Source: Amphibalanus amphitrite
Taxonomy: Eukaryota > Arthropoda > Thecostraca > Balanomorpha > Balanidae
DNA length: 64,000 nucleotides
Reading direction: 5' to 3'
Assembly (NCBI RefSeq): GCF_019059575.1
Contig: NW_024881530.1
Span: 1,217,501-1,281,500, forward strand
Part shown: positions 22,018 to 36,860 of the stretch, piece after piece
Numbering within the stretch: position 1 is the stretch's first letter
How the letters are laid out: each line of letters starts with the position of its first letter
Program-made: the position numbers and the translations under genes
Notes under the pieces: model-generated
The model's database searches: none
What the model was told of the DNA's origin: nothing
What the model saw: the letters and a program-made list of their open reading frames with translations, nothing else

Positions 22018-24021
22018 GGTTTTAGCGAGTAGCCTGTGCAGTTCCCTGTCCAGTACCTATACTCCTTTACGTGAGAACAGGCAGTGACGCAGTCAGCTTT
22101 AGTTCACTGGTTTGAGAGCAACATTCTGGAAAGCTGTCGACCTGTCACCATTGTTGAAGACGCAGCCGTCTGCCGATTCTCTCCGCCAACACCACTCTCA
22201 CTTCAAATGACAGGTATTCCAAGTTCACAAACACCCCTGTAACAGCGCAAACGCAGCTGCTCAACCTATCGACAAACAGCCTGTAGGTATGTCTGTGCGT
22301 ATTAGGAACAACTATATAACTTAGAAGTATTACAACAGTAAATAGACATGTCCACCGCTTCAACACCACAAAGAACTGACAAAAACTGACCCAGCGCGTA
22401 GTCACTTTCCGTTAATTATGTTAACTTTAAATGGAAACAAATGCCGCGCCGAACAATGTCTGACAGGGAAAGAAAAACTGAGACCACTTTATTATCAGTG
22501 ACAAGTTTCGAAAGTGTGAATGGATATTTCAGGGCGATGACTCTTTGGAATGGCGCACCATGATTGCTCCTTGCATATCTATTGTGCACATAGTACTTAC
22601 AGCGTCATGCCAACAGCAGCCATTATTATTGCGATATGTCAAGTTAATTACGAATAATAAGCCCTGCCGAGCAGTAACTAAGTTACACTGTCCGTGCTAG
22701 CATGGTAGGTGTAAAACATCCTTGAAAAATATGACACTCAAGTTGCACCAGGAGCTGCTCAATCTGCAGATTGACTAGCTCTGTCACTTCAGTCACGTAT
22801 GATGTCTGGAGTAGTTAAAAAGTAATTCGAGTGTTTCAGCCGGAACTTTCTACCTGGCGAACATAACCTTGCAACTGCGTACATTTACAACAAATTGATT
22901 ATGACGTCATAATTATTGTCATGATCTCCACGTTGAATGGGGTCGCATTTTCAGCTGTTTTGGCTGATTGCGTGTGCTGCTGCTGAAGCGCCACTGCTAC
23001 TGACCAAGGTCCACCTCCGAGTCCCGCACCTCACCGCACAATACCCGTAAGTCACTGTTCTCCGGTATGAGGGGGGGGGGGGGCGGACCGATAACACGGC
23101 GCTACTGTGATGGCTGTGCCGCCACCGGTAATAGGTGCCGACTCACTCTGTTTATCCTAGACTCTACTGTGTGTTTGCACCTTCCAAGGAACAATGCAGG
23201 TGGCCGGAGGCAGCGGTGGGCCGACGCTAGCACTTAGGTCAAGGTCGTGTCAATCGAGGACCCATGGGTCCGGCTGAGGTCAGAAAGGAGCGTGGTACAG
23301 TCTGATACAGGCTCCTCTTCCTAATATGAAGATACGTACTCTATATTGTAGGTTGTCCACCTGTCAGAGGATATTGTAGGTGTCCATGTTCATGTCAATC
23401 GCTCTTCTAATCCGGAAGTCGCGTACTCACCAGCAGGGGTGAATCATGTTTTTAGCTGCAGCTGCCATTCAAAGTCATGATTAGGATGCATGGTTATTGA
23501 TTTCCATATTCATAGGATGGGAGAACTATAAATGTAAAAGCACCCCGGCGGAGTGCTGAGCAGTTCGTAACGATCAGGAAAAAGGCTGCGTACTTGAAGA
23601 CTAAATATTTCGATATTGATAAACTCAGATCGCATGAGAAGTTCTTTACGGACATATAAGACAAAATTTAATTGCATAACCACAGTCTTTCCAAACATGT
23701 ACCTAGACCGTTTACCACACCAGTGTATGCTTTCAAGCTCGATGCGCTCTGCAAGCATCATCTTACTCTACATAGTCTCTCAAGTTCAAAATTTGCAGAA
23801 AGCAAAATGCTATCCTTGTTGCTTAGCTTGAAAAAATATATTAATGCTCCGGAAAGCCAGTAAAACTTTTATCAACACGACTAACTTTGAAAGTGTTGAG
23901 TTTGATTCGAAATTGCATAGTTCCGGATCCGACTAAATCGAGTTTAAAAGCTTGGGCGATGTAAAAAAAATATTTACCTCATTTTACCTCCACTGAATCT
24001 AGAAGTAAACGGAAAGTGCAT
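22018..24021. other. spacer, no gene recognised
   Basis: No feature recognised apart from a 13-base G tract at about 23070-23083. Confidence 0.5.
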
Positions 24022-24029
24022 ATGAGTTT

Positions 24030-25961
24030 CAGGGTTGTATACGACTCAATCAATAGCAATCAATTCAATCACGACAAATTTGGGAAACCAATCAAATCAA
24101 TCAAGTCAGAGCAGTTTTCGGGAATTGATTCAATCGACTCAAACACGGCAATGAAAGGAATCAATCAACTCAATCAAACGACTCAAACCAAGATATACAT
24201 TAGGTTTTTTGCCCCACCAACTTGGAAAAGTGTCCATAGCAGTCTGGTGTACCTACCTACCTACCTACCTACCTACCTACAGAAGAAACATAAAAATATT
24301 GTCATTTAAAATTTTAAATTGCCATGCCATTCAAAGTTTCTATGTAATAAGGAAGGATACATAGTGATGGACAGGTGGATCATGATATTGAGGTTCAATG
24401 GGTAGAATTGGAGCAGAAGTTTCATTTAATGGGTGCAAAATAACCCAGTAGTTGACTTCAACAAACGCCCCTTAACCCAAATCACCACCTTTCACCTAAA
24501 AGTTGTCAATTTAATTTTGGCCATATTCCAGCTAAGTCATCAGGCCATCTACCCCATGTAAAGCCCCCGTCTGTCTCTTATCATTATGTGAGTTATGCGG
24601 AGCTCTTCTGAATTGAACCCTGGGCCTGAACATAATGAACCTAGCTAGGTTTCATGCCACACTGACACCATATGAAAGTGTTGAAAATGTGCTACAAATT
24701 TGACAACTTCATTAGGTATGCTTTATGAAGACAGCAGGAAAGCAGGTAGGTACCTACTTACCTGCCTAGATGTGTCACTGGCTACCAACAGTACCAACGA
24801 AGGTAGATAGGTTATGTGTGAAGAATTCAAAACATTTTATTGCAATACAATTTGAAACTGTTAGGACTGGGGGATAGGGATGAGCATTAAAAATATATTT
24901 AAAAGGAAAAGGAAAGGACAGGGACTCTGGAACCACAGGATAAGTTAAAGACAAAGGAAGTAGGTAAAAATTAAAACGCGAAAACGGCACGGTGCGACTG
25001 CGAAAAAAAAAAACAAAGAAAACGTTGGACAAAACGTTTTGCCGATAAGTATGCTAAGCTTTTATAAATCCTTATTCTACGTCTTTTGATTTTTTGGTAA
25101 GATGACGTCATTGATTATCATGTAGTATGGTAAGTCATCAAAAAATAAATCGGTTGTACAACACCAATTTCGTTTTAATTATTATTTCATTTGAAATAAA
25201 ACCACTAAATAATATTCGGTAAAATATTTCAAGGAACATGAAATATATTAAATATGTTATGCTTAGGCTCTCAGGAAAAAAGGATCAACAAACGTTCTGC
25301 TGCAAATTAAACAATGCAGCAAATTAGCTATTAATTTACGTAAACGTAATTAACGAGACGAAAACGACGCTTTTGTTTCAGTTATTTTTGTAGGGGTTTC
25401 AGATATTTATAGAGTTCAGTGGGTTGTTTCTGAGATGTGGAGGTGTGAATTATTAATTAATCACACTTTATTAGTATATAGGGCCTTGCACTTTATCATC
25501 TGGATTAAAAAAAGTTTCCTGCTGAGTGCAGAAAGGTAGGTAGGTGCATCGCCAGGTATTATCTCATCCATGGCCAGGTTCTATCACAGGATTGGAGCAG
25601 TTATTGCAGTTGAAAGTCAAAGTTGGCTGTTCATGTTTAGGCCCTGTTCTTTATTTGGCCATCTACCCCATATTGCAGTTGTGATGACAAGCAGTTTTCA
25701 GTGTAGTTTTGTGATCTTTGATGTCATCAATTGGTGTCATTATTTTTTGTCAACTAAAACTTATTTCAACTTTCCATTCAATCGACTCAATCATACGAGT
25801 CACTCTAATTTTCGGGAATCAAATCAGTCAACCAGTCGCTAAAGTCAAACGAGTCAGTCAACCAGTCATCTCGAAAAGTCAATCGACTCAATCCAATCAA
25901 CTCAAAATACGCGTTGAATCAAATCAATCAATTCAATCGACTTGATTGGTATACAACCCTG
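24030..25961. mobile_element. hAT-type non-autonomous element with ACTCAATC arrays
   Basis: Ends CAGGGTTGTATAC and GTATACAACCCTG form a 13-bp inverted repeat, flanked by a perfect 8-bp duplication ATGAGTTT (24022-24029 and 25962-25969). Both subterminal regions (24040-24190 and 25785-25950) are arrays of caatcaa/gactcaatc variants. The interior includes (CTAC)n at ~24246-24280 and no recognisable transposase. Confidence 0.9.
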
Positions 25962-25969
25962 ATGAGTTT

Positions 25970-27765
25970 TATGGTCGGAAATATTTCTTTCCATTTTAGT
26001 AAACACATACATAATTCACGGCTTTAAAACCTGGGAAATGATCTAAGAACGATTGTAAGTGCTTGCCAGAGGTGTTTACCGAGCGGGGCACGGTCAAAGT
26101 GTGCTCCAGTAAGCGTGCTGAAGAACGCTGCGATAACTCGCACTATGTATAATTCGTGGAGGAGGCATGATGCAGTCGTGGTATTTCGATCCTGGCCGGA
26201 TCTTGGTTCATAATATGCTTGCATGGTAATTATTCCACAATACATAGACAACTTGTTCAATAGGAATATAATTCAATATATACTGAAATTCACTTTACAT
26301 GGACAGGTTTAGCTGTAGCTTTCCGTATCAACTTAGCCTATTTCATGTGAATATCTATACGTTATTTTATCGGCTCATGCCGCAACGCCTTAGCTACATG
26401 TATACTCAGGATCGCCAATGCGCCTGTCTGGTTCCACTCATTGGCCATTGCTCATACGGAAATGACACCATGCGTGCAATGCAGACAGAAAACGTTAACT
26501 AACCCACTCTCATAGACCTGCCACTGAAAATGAGACGACGTAACCTCGTAAGAGCCACTGTTGTGCTTTCATGTTTAGACAAGTTCGATATCCTCGCACG
26601 ATATGCAATAAACGTGCGCTAAAGAAGCAATAAAAACTCCCCCTAGCTGCCTTGGGTACCATGCCACTCGCATAAATGTGATTTTATGACCCACAACACA
26701 TTACTTCACAGCAGTAGTTTGCGTAATAGAATACCACACCGTATAGTAAACAATCTACCGGTGTCATCCATGCTCCAGTGGCATATTGCACGCTCACTGA
26801 ACCGCCACAATAACCGCTACCAGACCGCGCCATTTTACGTGTCTCCAGTGACCACTCCCCCGGCACTGCGGCTCTTAATGACCGGAGGTCTCTGGGTTCT
26901 GTGTGACCGACCGCGGGGGTCGCGCGCGGGCGCCGTGGGTCCTGAGGTGGCGGCGGCGGCGGTGGAGGCGACCGTGGTGCCAGGCCGGTCCCAGTCGGTG
27001 GGTGGATCCGGCAGCAGTCGGGTCGGCCACGGACGGCGCCGTCAAGATATCACGACAGTGACACCGAGTGTCGAGCTATCGAGAGAAGAGGTGGCGTGAG
27101 TCACAGGTAGAACTGAGTCGGGACTGATCGAGAGGAAGGATGCTTGTGGCTTGGGCGTCTGAAAGTGGAAAAGACTCGATCAAAATTGACACACAGCATA
27201 ACTCTATAGCGGCTACAAAAGTGATCTTAAATATTGCTAGCTTTGACAGCTTTGCAGCAGGTGACTGTACTATCTAACTGGTCCACCTTTTGCTCATAAA
27301 ATCAGCTACGATCAAACAAAGTAGGATAGTGCTCTTCGTCGTCCCACAAGTGGCGTATAAATCGATTTACGGAGAAGCGCCGCTGCTGGCGTCCAATTAC
27401 CGGGACTAAGCTAGTGTTCGGTGGTTCATGAAGATTGAGCGCAGCAGAAGACGGACCGCGAACCATCAGGTTCGGTTGATAGCGCAACTCATCTTCCATA
27501 GTCGTTGTCTTTGACCAGGGACAGCCTGCTGGGGCTTTTGGCTGACTAGGAGATACGCCAATCGTGCTGGCATTGAAGCGCTCAGATAGTGACCCTAACA
27601 AACTGATGCTAGCTTTCTGTTAATTGACGTCAAGAGAACCGACAGACGTGGGTTGACAGCCATTCACTGGGGCGTATCATCCAGCTGTCAGAGCTCTTGA
27701 CCCGTCTCAGAAGGAATCTCACCCCTTGGACAGCCCTCGTCTTCAGCATCCGCTCCTCCGTGACC
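25970..27765. other. upstream region of the receptor gene
   Basis: No exon recognised. A GC-rich segment with a CGG-rich run lies at ~26880-27070. A 99-codon minus-strand frame (27302-27601) has no known motif. The 5' UTR and promoter should lie here or further upstream, but no TATA or initiator can be assigned. Confidence 0.4.
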
Positions 27766-28146
27766 ATGGAGCTGCCGTCGCCCTCCCCGGACACCACCGG
27801 CCCGTCCACCACCGCCGCCGTCTCCATCCCCATGGAAACCACCACCGAGTCGGACGAGGAAAAGATGCGTCAGATCCTCGAGAGCATCTGGCCGAAACCG
27901 CAGTTCTGGGTGCTGATCGTCTGTCACCTGATAGTCTTCGTCGTCGGCCTCATCGGCAACGCGCTCGTCTGCATCGCCGTCTGCCGCAACCACACGATGC
28001 GGACGGTGACCAACATCTTCATCGTCAACCTGGCCGTGGCTGACTTCCTGGTGCTGCTGTTCTGCATGCCGCTGACGGTGCCGGTCGACATCACACAGAC
28101 ATGGTTCTTCGGCAGCGTCTGTTGCAAGGTCATCACCTCACTTCAG
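27766..28146 (+). CDS. allatotropin/orexin-type neuropeptide receptor, exon 1
   Basis: First coding exon of a class A G-protein-coupled receptor expected at the plasma membrane. The ATG at 27766 sits in ACCATGG, an ideal Kozak context; an in-frame extension upstream has no ATG. The exon encodes 127 residues: a short extracellular tail without N-glycosylation sites, TM1 with GN (N65, position 1.50), TM2 with LAVAD (D93, 2.50), DITQTWFFG in the first loop, and Cys120 (3.25, disulfide). DIT.TWFFG..CCKVI and NH.MRTVTN.FIVNL are hallmarks of allatotropin and orexin receptors. It ends ...LQ at a gtgagt donor, phase 0. Related peptide receptors such as SIFamide are a less good match. Confidence 0.75.
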
Positions 28147-30453
28147 GTGAGTTTTGGGATGGTGGTAAGGGTGACGGGGAGGTCATGGGTAGACGTTTTA
28201 CCTTGAGAAAGTGTAGCTTCACATATGTAATCCAGTTTGAGTCTTGCGACATGAGTCTGAAACATATGTCAATATTGAAACTGAAGTTGATCGATATCAG
28301 GCAGACATTGTCTAAGTAATGGCACACTTGGCTTCCCTGCAGCAAACACTAACTATGATGAACGGGAAAGGCGTTAATTCGCTCTGTGAAGGCAGTTTTC
28401 CTCACGGTAGAAAACCGAGTCGGGTCGATGCACCGTGCCGGCTGAACCGGGCGGCCGCCGGGATGGCTTCTGTTCCTCAGAGGAAGCAGTACCCTGCGCT
28501 CCTTCAGTTAATCACAGACTGTAATCAAGCGGGCAATCTCAGAAGCCAGACAATGTTCCTAGCGATATGGGTTTATCGTTGTTTGATCAATGCTATATCC
28601 TGGTTGTTGTGTAACAGGGAGTCATGTTGCAATTACGAAGAATCCCTGGACCATCTCCTAGAACAAAAAGTATTATTTGACCCTAATTATGGTGAGACAG
28701 CATGCTGGATGCTAGAGATCAATTGTGTTTCGCATATGGAAAGACCCTAATACAACGCTGCTGTTATGGTCATGGCAAATGTACAATGATGCTGCTGTGA
28801 CCTTCCTACCGTGGTTGTTTACGGTGCTATATCTCTATGAAAGTGCGAGACTGTTGCAAGAGTGGCGGCTTTTTACATAGTGACAACAATGAGAAGAGTG
28901 AATAGACAACGATGCGACCATAAAAGTAATCAGATGGAATTGGCCAGCTATACTCGCACACTAACGCTGAAATCAGCCGTAAGCTCATATTTCGTTATCA
29001 TGTATCAGTTTTCATTAAGAAAAAATATAAAAGAACTACAAATACAAAAGCCTTAAAAAGCTTTCACTTGCACTTAAAAACTTTGCAACACATTCATATC
29101 TATGTACATACGTTAGCACGTTTGGACTTTTCGATAGCAGAAATTGAGGATGTTTTCGGGAAGGACAGGTGATTTACCTACACTGCCGGGGGACGACTGT
29201 GAATAGCCGCAATAAAATCAATAATTGGAGCATTGGGAACTTGAATATGCACGAACACCTATTGTCATGTTCGGTAAAGCTGCTGTCATTTTCTTGCATT
29301 TTTAATTGCTTTTCTAATTCAAGGTGACCGTCTTTCTCAGGATGTTACCTGCGGTTTACTTGCGATTTACTGCTGATGAACTTAAGGTTAAATAAATAAG
29401 CTTTAAATGGAAAACACTGAAGTACTAATTAACTTTCACCTTGTCGGGCTGGATGGTTTGTCAATGGTTCTCTTTGCACTCATAGCTAACACTGACTGTG
29501 TCAACACTTGGCGACCATTGAATAGCAATCAGTATAAAGCAAAGAGCAACCGCAATTCGCAAATCCATGAACCACAAAAATGCTAACGTGCAGACAATAG
29601 CATAGTTTCAATTCCACAAAACGAAAACAGTCGGCAAAGTATACCGGTTCGCTGGGTTCACACCAATAAACCAGTTGGGGCGGCCGTAAATATTGCTACC
29701 GTCTCCAGGCCACGGTGCCGAACACTATATCACGTGCCGAAGGCCCGCTGTGACCGTGCCCCTCGTGCAGGCCCCGATCAGTGTCCCCACTGCCAGCTGC
29801 ACGCGGCGCGACGCAGACTTATGAGCAATGGATGCACTTTATTGGCGGTGGTGAGGAATCAATAATTTAATGGGACGCATTTGATGTGGTGCGCAGTCAT
29901 GAACAGATTTGAGTGGTGGTAGGTGCACAATGGTGTAGTATTTGTCTAATATAATTCTGCTTCCAACACAACCGTCAACGATCAAATTTTTATTTTGTAT
30001 GAGCCACAGTTGGTTTGCTATACATGTACACATGGTTTTATATGTCATGAATTTAAGAGTGAAGCCCGAAACTAGCTGGATAACGCTATAGTCTAGTGGA
30101 ATAAAGTACGAAAACGAACTGCAGGCCTTGTTTTTAGCATGGCAAATGCAGATATGTAACTTAATGTTAAGTACATTATTTTTCTATTTGTATCCGTCAT
30201 ACCTATTCGTTGTCATTCAAGTAACTTGCCGATGCATCAGTTCCACGTGTTGTCTATGAGGCAGTTCGTATTCGGGCGTGCCAAACCGCACACTAACTGC
30301 GACCGCATCCAATTTTGAGAACACTGCAAGCATATTCCAGGCTACCATATGGGCTACCATCCCATTTCACTGGACCATGAAAGTGGAGCTGTTGTCTCTG
30401 AAATGCAACAATCCACGTAACATCTATAACCACACCGTACTCATTTTATTTTA
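28147..30453. other. intron 1, first part
   Basis: No further exon recognised. A GC-rich patch lies at about 29690-29820 and another at 28420-28500; either could be regulatory, but nothing in them is diagnostic. Confidence 0.45.
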
Positions 30454-30457
30454 TTAT

Positions 30458-31627
30458 CCCGCGCGGGGCTGGGGTCTCCAGCCGAACGCGCGGGGCTGGG
30501 GGGGGTAAATTTTACCCCCCCCCCTGTTATCTCCCGAACTAATGGTCCGATTTGGAAAAATCAAACGCCAGTCGAAAGATCTCATCACGAACAACTAAAA
30601 ACATGTACTTAATTTAAAGTTTGAGGTCAAGGTCAAGGTCAGGTCAAGGGTACAAATTGCAAGTTTCTACAGTATCGGCCTTGCACCGTAGTTGCCGAAG
30701 AATGGAGTCATCGACTGAGACTGATTGCCCAAAACGTGTTTTTAGGCTACCAAGACAATATTCGTTGCATACAATATCATTCAGAGGTCAAGGTCAAGGT
30801 CAGGTCAGGTCAGGTCAGGTCACCAAAAACAAAATATAGAAAAGGGCATGTGCGACACATATTTTATGGGTCATTTTACTCATAGAATTCAACAGGCACA
30901 CTCAATAAGTGATATGGACCACCTCTGGATGAATTTCAGGTCGAGGTCAGGTCAAGGTCAGGTCAAGTGAGGTCATATTTTGAAGTTGGTTGTTAAGGCC
31001 TAAAAAGGTATCTATCTGATGCAGTTTTTCACGACGAATCGAATGGTGCTATTTTTGTTTCCGTACGAGGTCTAGAACTTCCAAAAAATCATTTTTCAAA
31101 ATTTTTGTGTGTCGTGACGTCATAAAATCTTGAATAACTCCCACATTTTTGAACCGATTCTTCTAAAAATTGGTATGTAGGTGCACATAGACCACTTCTA
31201 TGACATATATTCCGGTTTTTTCGATACACTCAAAATTTTGGATTTTATAATCATTTTCCCAAAAAAAATCAGTTTTTTGAGAAAAAAAATTGGGTCAAAA
31301 TCCAAAATTTTCAAAAAACCGAGATAGCTATTTGATAGACAAAGTTGAATCACGTATAACCTTTTTTGTTACGTCTTGATTCCTTTAAAAATGAAGATGT
31401 TAGCGGCGTTTGAACTTTTGCCGTTTTGGAGACGAAAATGCGAACATGACGTCACTAAAACGTCAATTTCTCAAAAAAATTTCCGACGGATTTCGCTCAA
31501 ATTTTCAGGGAACGTGTCAAATTGATGTAACAAAAGGTACTAAAAGTTTAGCGCCGCCGTTTTCGAGATATTGCAAAAATTCTCGAGGGGGGTAAAATTT
31601 ACTCCCCCCCCCCCAGCCCCGTGCGGG
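30458..31627. mobile_element. AGGTCA hairpin-end element P3 (in intron 1)
   Basis: Termini CCCGCGCGGGGCTGGGG and (other strand) CCCGCACGGGGCTGGGG; flanked by TTAT at 30454-30457 and 31628-31631. Hairpin core taaatttta between G and C tracts on the left, inverse on the right. Internal half-sites: gaggtcaaggtcaaggtcag at ~30624 and ~30784, continuing as GGTCA repeats. A gtgacgtcataaaa block lies at ~31117. Confidence 0.82.
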
Positions 31628-31631
31628 TTAT

Positions 31632-34803
<3,172 letters not shown>

Positions 34804-34811
34804 CCAAACTA

Positions 34812-35245
34812 CAGGGCCTCGTTTAGCATGTTAACTGGGGGGGGGGGGGCAATTGCCTCCCCAGTCGAGCGTATCCCCCCCAGTGACCAATGTTTGCCCC
34901 CCCCCCCCCAGTCAAAGCGTGAGCTTTTTCACAAAATTAGCTTTTCACAAAATTTTCCACGAAATTGGCCCTGCCACTCAGTCAAACGCCCAACACGGAG
35001 AAGTGTGTTTATCACTATCTGATGAGTCAATGTGAGAGGGTAAAAAACTAATTTTAAAGCATGACTCGGATGGCCTATGTTTTTCTTTTTTATTTAAAAA
35101 AAAAAATCATGGTGCCAAGGCTGTGACGAAAAATAAGTAGCCTAAATCCGGTGAGAAAACAGAATTTGGGGGTATCCTAGTTTTGGCTCCTTCAGTCTCT
35201 TGCCCCCCCCCCCCCGCAGTAAAAATTCTTTAGACGAGGCCATGC
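34812..35245. mobile_element. hAT-type MITE with G/C tracts
   Basis: Starts CAGGGCCTCGTTTAG and ends CTTTAGACGAGGCCATG; flanked by a perfect 8-bp duplication CCAAACTA (34804-34811 and 35246-35253). It contains several C and G tracts next to cagt words and the ataagtagcctaaatccggtg block shared with 11866-11983. Confidence 0.85.
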
Positions 35246-35486
35246 CAAACTATTCATTTAAAACACATCGACACAACTTTCTCCCCGTATAGGCCCTCCG
35301 GCTACATCACCGTGAATACAGATGTGCTTAATTCCTATCCTCACTGACCATTACCATCTTTCTCCCTTGTCCCATAATTCATTAGGACTTACCGAAAGAC
35401 ACTGTCGTCGCTGTCACGTCACAGTTTATCCAGTGACGTCACTGTATATGAGAGCTGCATCGTTGCAGCGATATTGTGATCCTTAA

Positions 35487-36663
35487 CCCTCGCCCCGTTG
35501 GGGGGGGCCATTTTGGCCCCCCCTGTGGTTTTTCCTGAATAGCAAGAAAACGGCGGCGCGCAGCGCCGCCAAATTTTCAGTACCTTCCCGGGCATCAATT
35601 TGACACCTTCACACCAAATTTGAAGTCTTAGGTCACCTTAGGTCAGGAGTTATTGAGGTCAAACTGAGGTCATGTTCGAGCAAAAATGAGCAAAAAACAT
35701 GCAATCTTGAAACGCTCACCAAATCTACAGTTATCAAGCAATTTCAAAGTTCTTTACATGGTCTAGTAGACAAAAAGCGGCGCTACAAAACTGCCATCTC
35801 GGATTTTCAAATTTTTTGGTTTTTGACCAAAAAAAAATCAAAAAATTGATTTTTTTAGAAAAACTTTGAAAAAATCCAAAAATTTTCCGAATTTCGAAAA
35901 AACCGGAATATATGTGATAGTGCCAGCGCTCTTCTATATACATACCAAATTTCAGATCGATATCCCGTTTTTTGGCCAAGTTATAGCGAAAAAACTGTTC
36001 AAAAATGATGACGTCAAATTTTTGAACTCAATTTTTAGCAATTCTTGACCACGTACGGCAAAACAAAGACCACCATTGAACTCCCCGTGACGAGCTGCAT
36101 CGATTCGATACCCATTTTATGCAAAAATATTAACTTTGAAATTTGACCTAATTTGACCTGACCTTGACCTGACCTTGACCTGACCTTGACCAAAACGTGA
36201 TCTAAGCTGGCCCCAAAGGCTGCCTGACCCATATAATCGCATTTGTCATGTAAAATGGACCATAAAACATGTATCACACGACACTTTCATATTGTGACCC
36301 CCCCGTGACCTGACCTCTGTGACCTGACCTGGTATCAGTGACCTCAAATAGCAAAATATGTGTTTGAAGAACATTTCCCCATCGATGATTTTCAATGAAA
36401 TGCATTTTACTCGATTTTACAACGCATTTCTTGAAGTGCCTGTAAACGGTGAAAATTGGACCTTTGACCTGACCTGTGACGTCATCGGTTTGACCTAGCT
36501 CAATAAAATTGGGTCACAAGGTAGTTCCCCGTTGGGGCTATCCAACGCCGTTTACCGCTTGTCGCTATGTTGCGTGGTTCTCGAGATCTTAGGGGGGGGG
36601 GGCCAAAATGGCCCCCCCCCCCCAACCGGGCGCGTTGCTCGGCAGAGCCCAACGGGGCGCGGG
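35487..36663. mobile_element. AGGTCA hairpin-end element P4 (in intron 1)
   Basis: TTAA duplicated at 35483-35486 and 36664-36667; termini CCCTCGCCCCGTTGGGG and (other strand) CCCGCGCCCCGTTGGG. Hairpins G-tract ccattttgg C-tract and its exact inverse ccaaaatgg. Internal tgacctgaccttgacctgac repeats at ~36155-36192. A GC palindrome cggcggcgcgcagcgccgcc lies near the left end. No coding capacity. Confidence 0.88.
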
Positions 36664-36840
36664 TTAAGTCAACACTTTTGTCGGCGGAAGATGAACATTG
36701 GGTATGGCCATGATCACTCAATTTGGTCATCCCGTGAGGCGAAATAGAGGCAGGTCAAGCGAAAGCTCAGATCGTTGCTGCCCTAGGGCTGCAGAGCAGA
36801 AAAGGATAGCGTAATGTCCCAATGTATATCACATACGACC

Positions 36841-36860
36841 TTAACCCTCGCCCGTATTGG
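36841..36860. repeat. solo terminal sequence of the hairpin-end family
   Basis: TTAACCCTCGCCCGTATTGG matches the left terminus of P1/P2/P4, including the target TTAA, but no hairpin, interior or right end follows. It may be a remnant or a chance match. Confidence 0.4.

Noticed and set aside
27302-27601. 99-codon minus-strand frame before the receptor gene
   Set aside because: The composition is protein-like, but no family is recognised and there are no flanking element ends; kept only as a note in the upstream region.
27697-27765. Extension of receptor exon 1 upstream of 27766
   Set aside because: The in-frame extension has no ATG, while 27766 has an ideal Kozak context and gives a normal short N-terminus.
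34834-35215. G-quadruplex locus
   Set aside because: Single long G or C homopolymers are present but not four closely spaced G runs on one strand; the tracts are better explained as parts of MITE ends.
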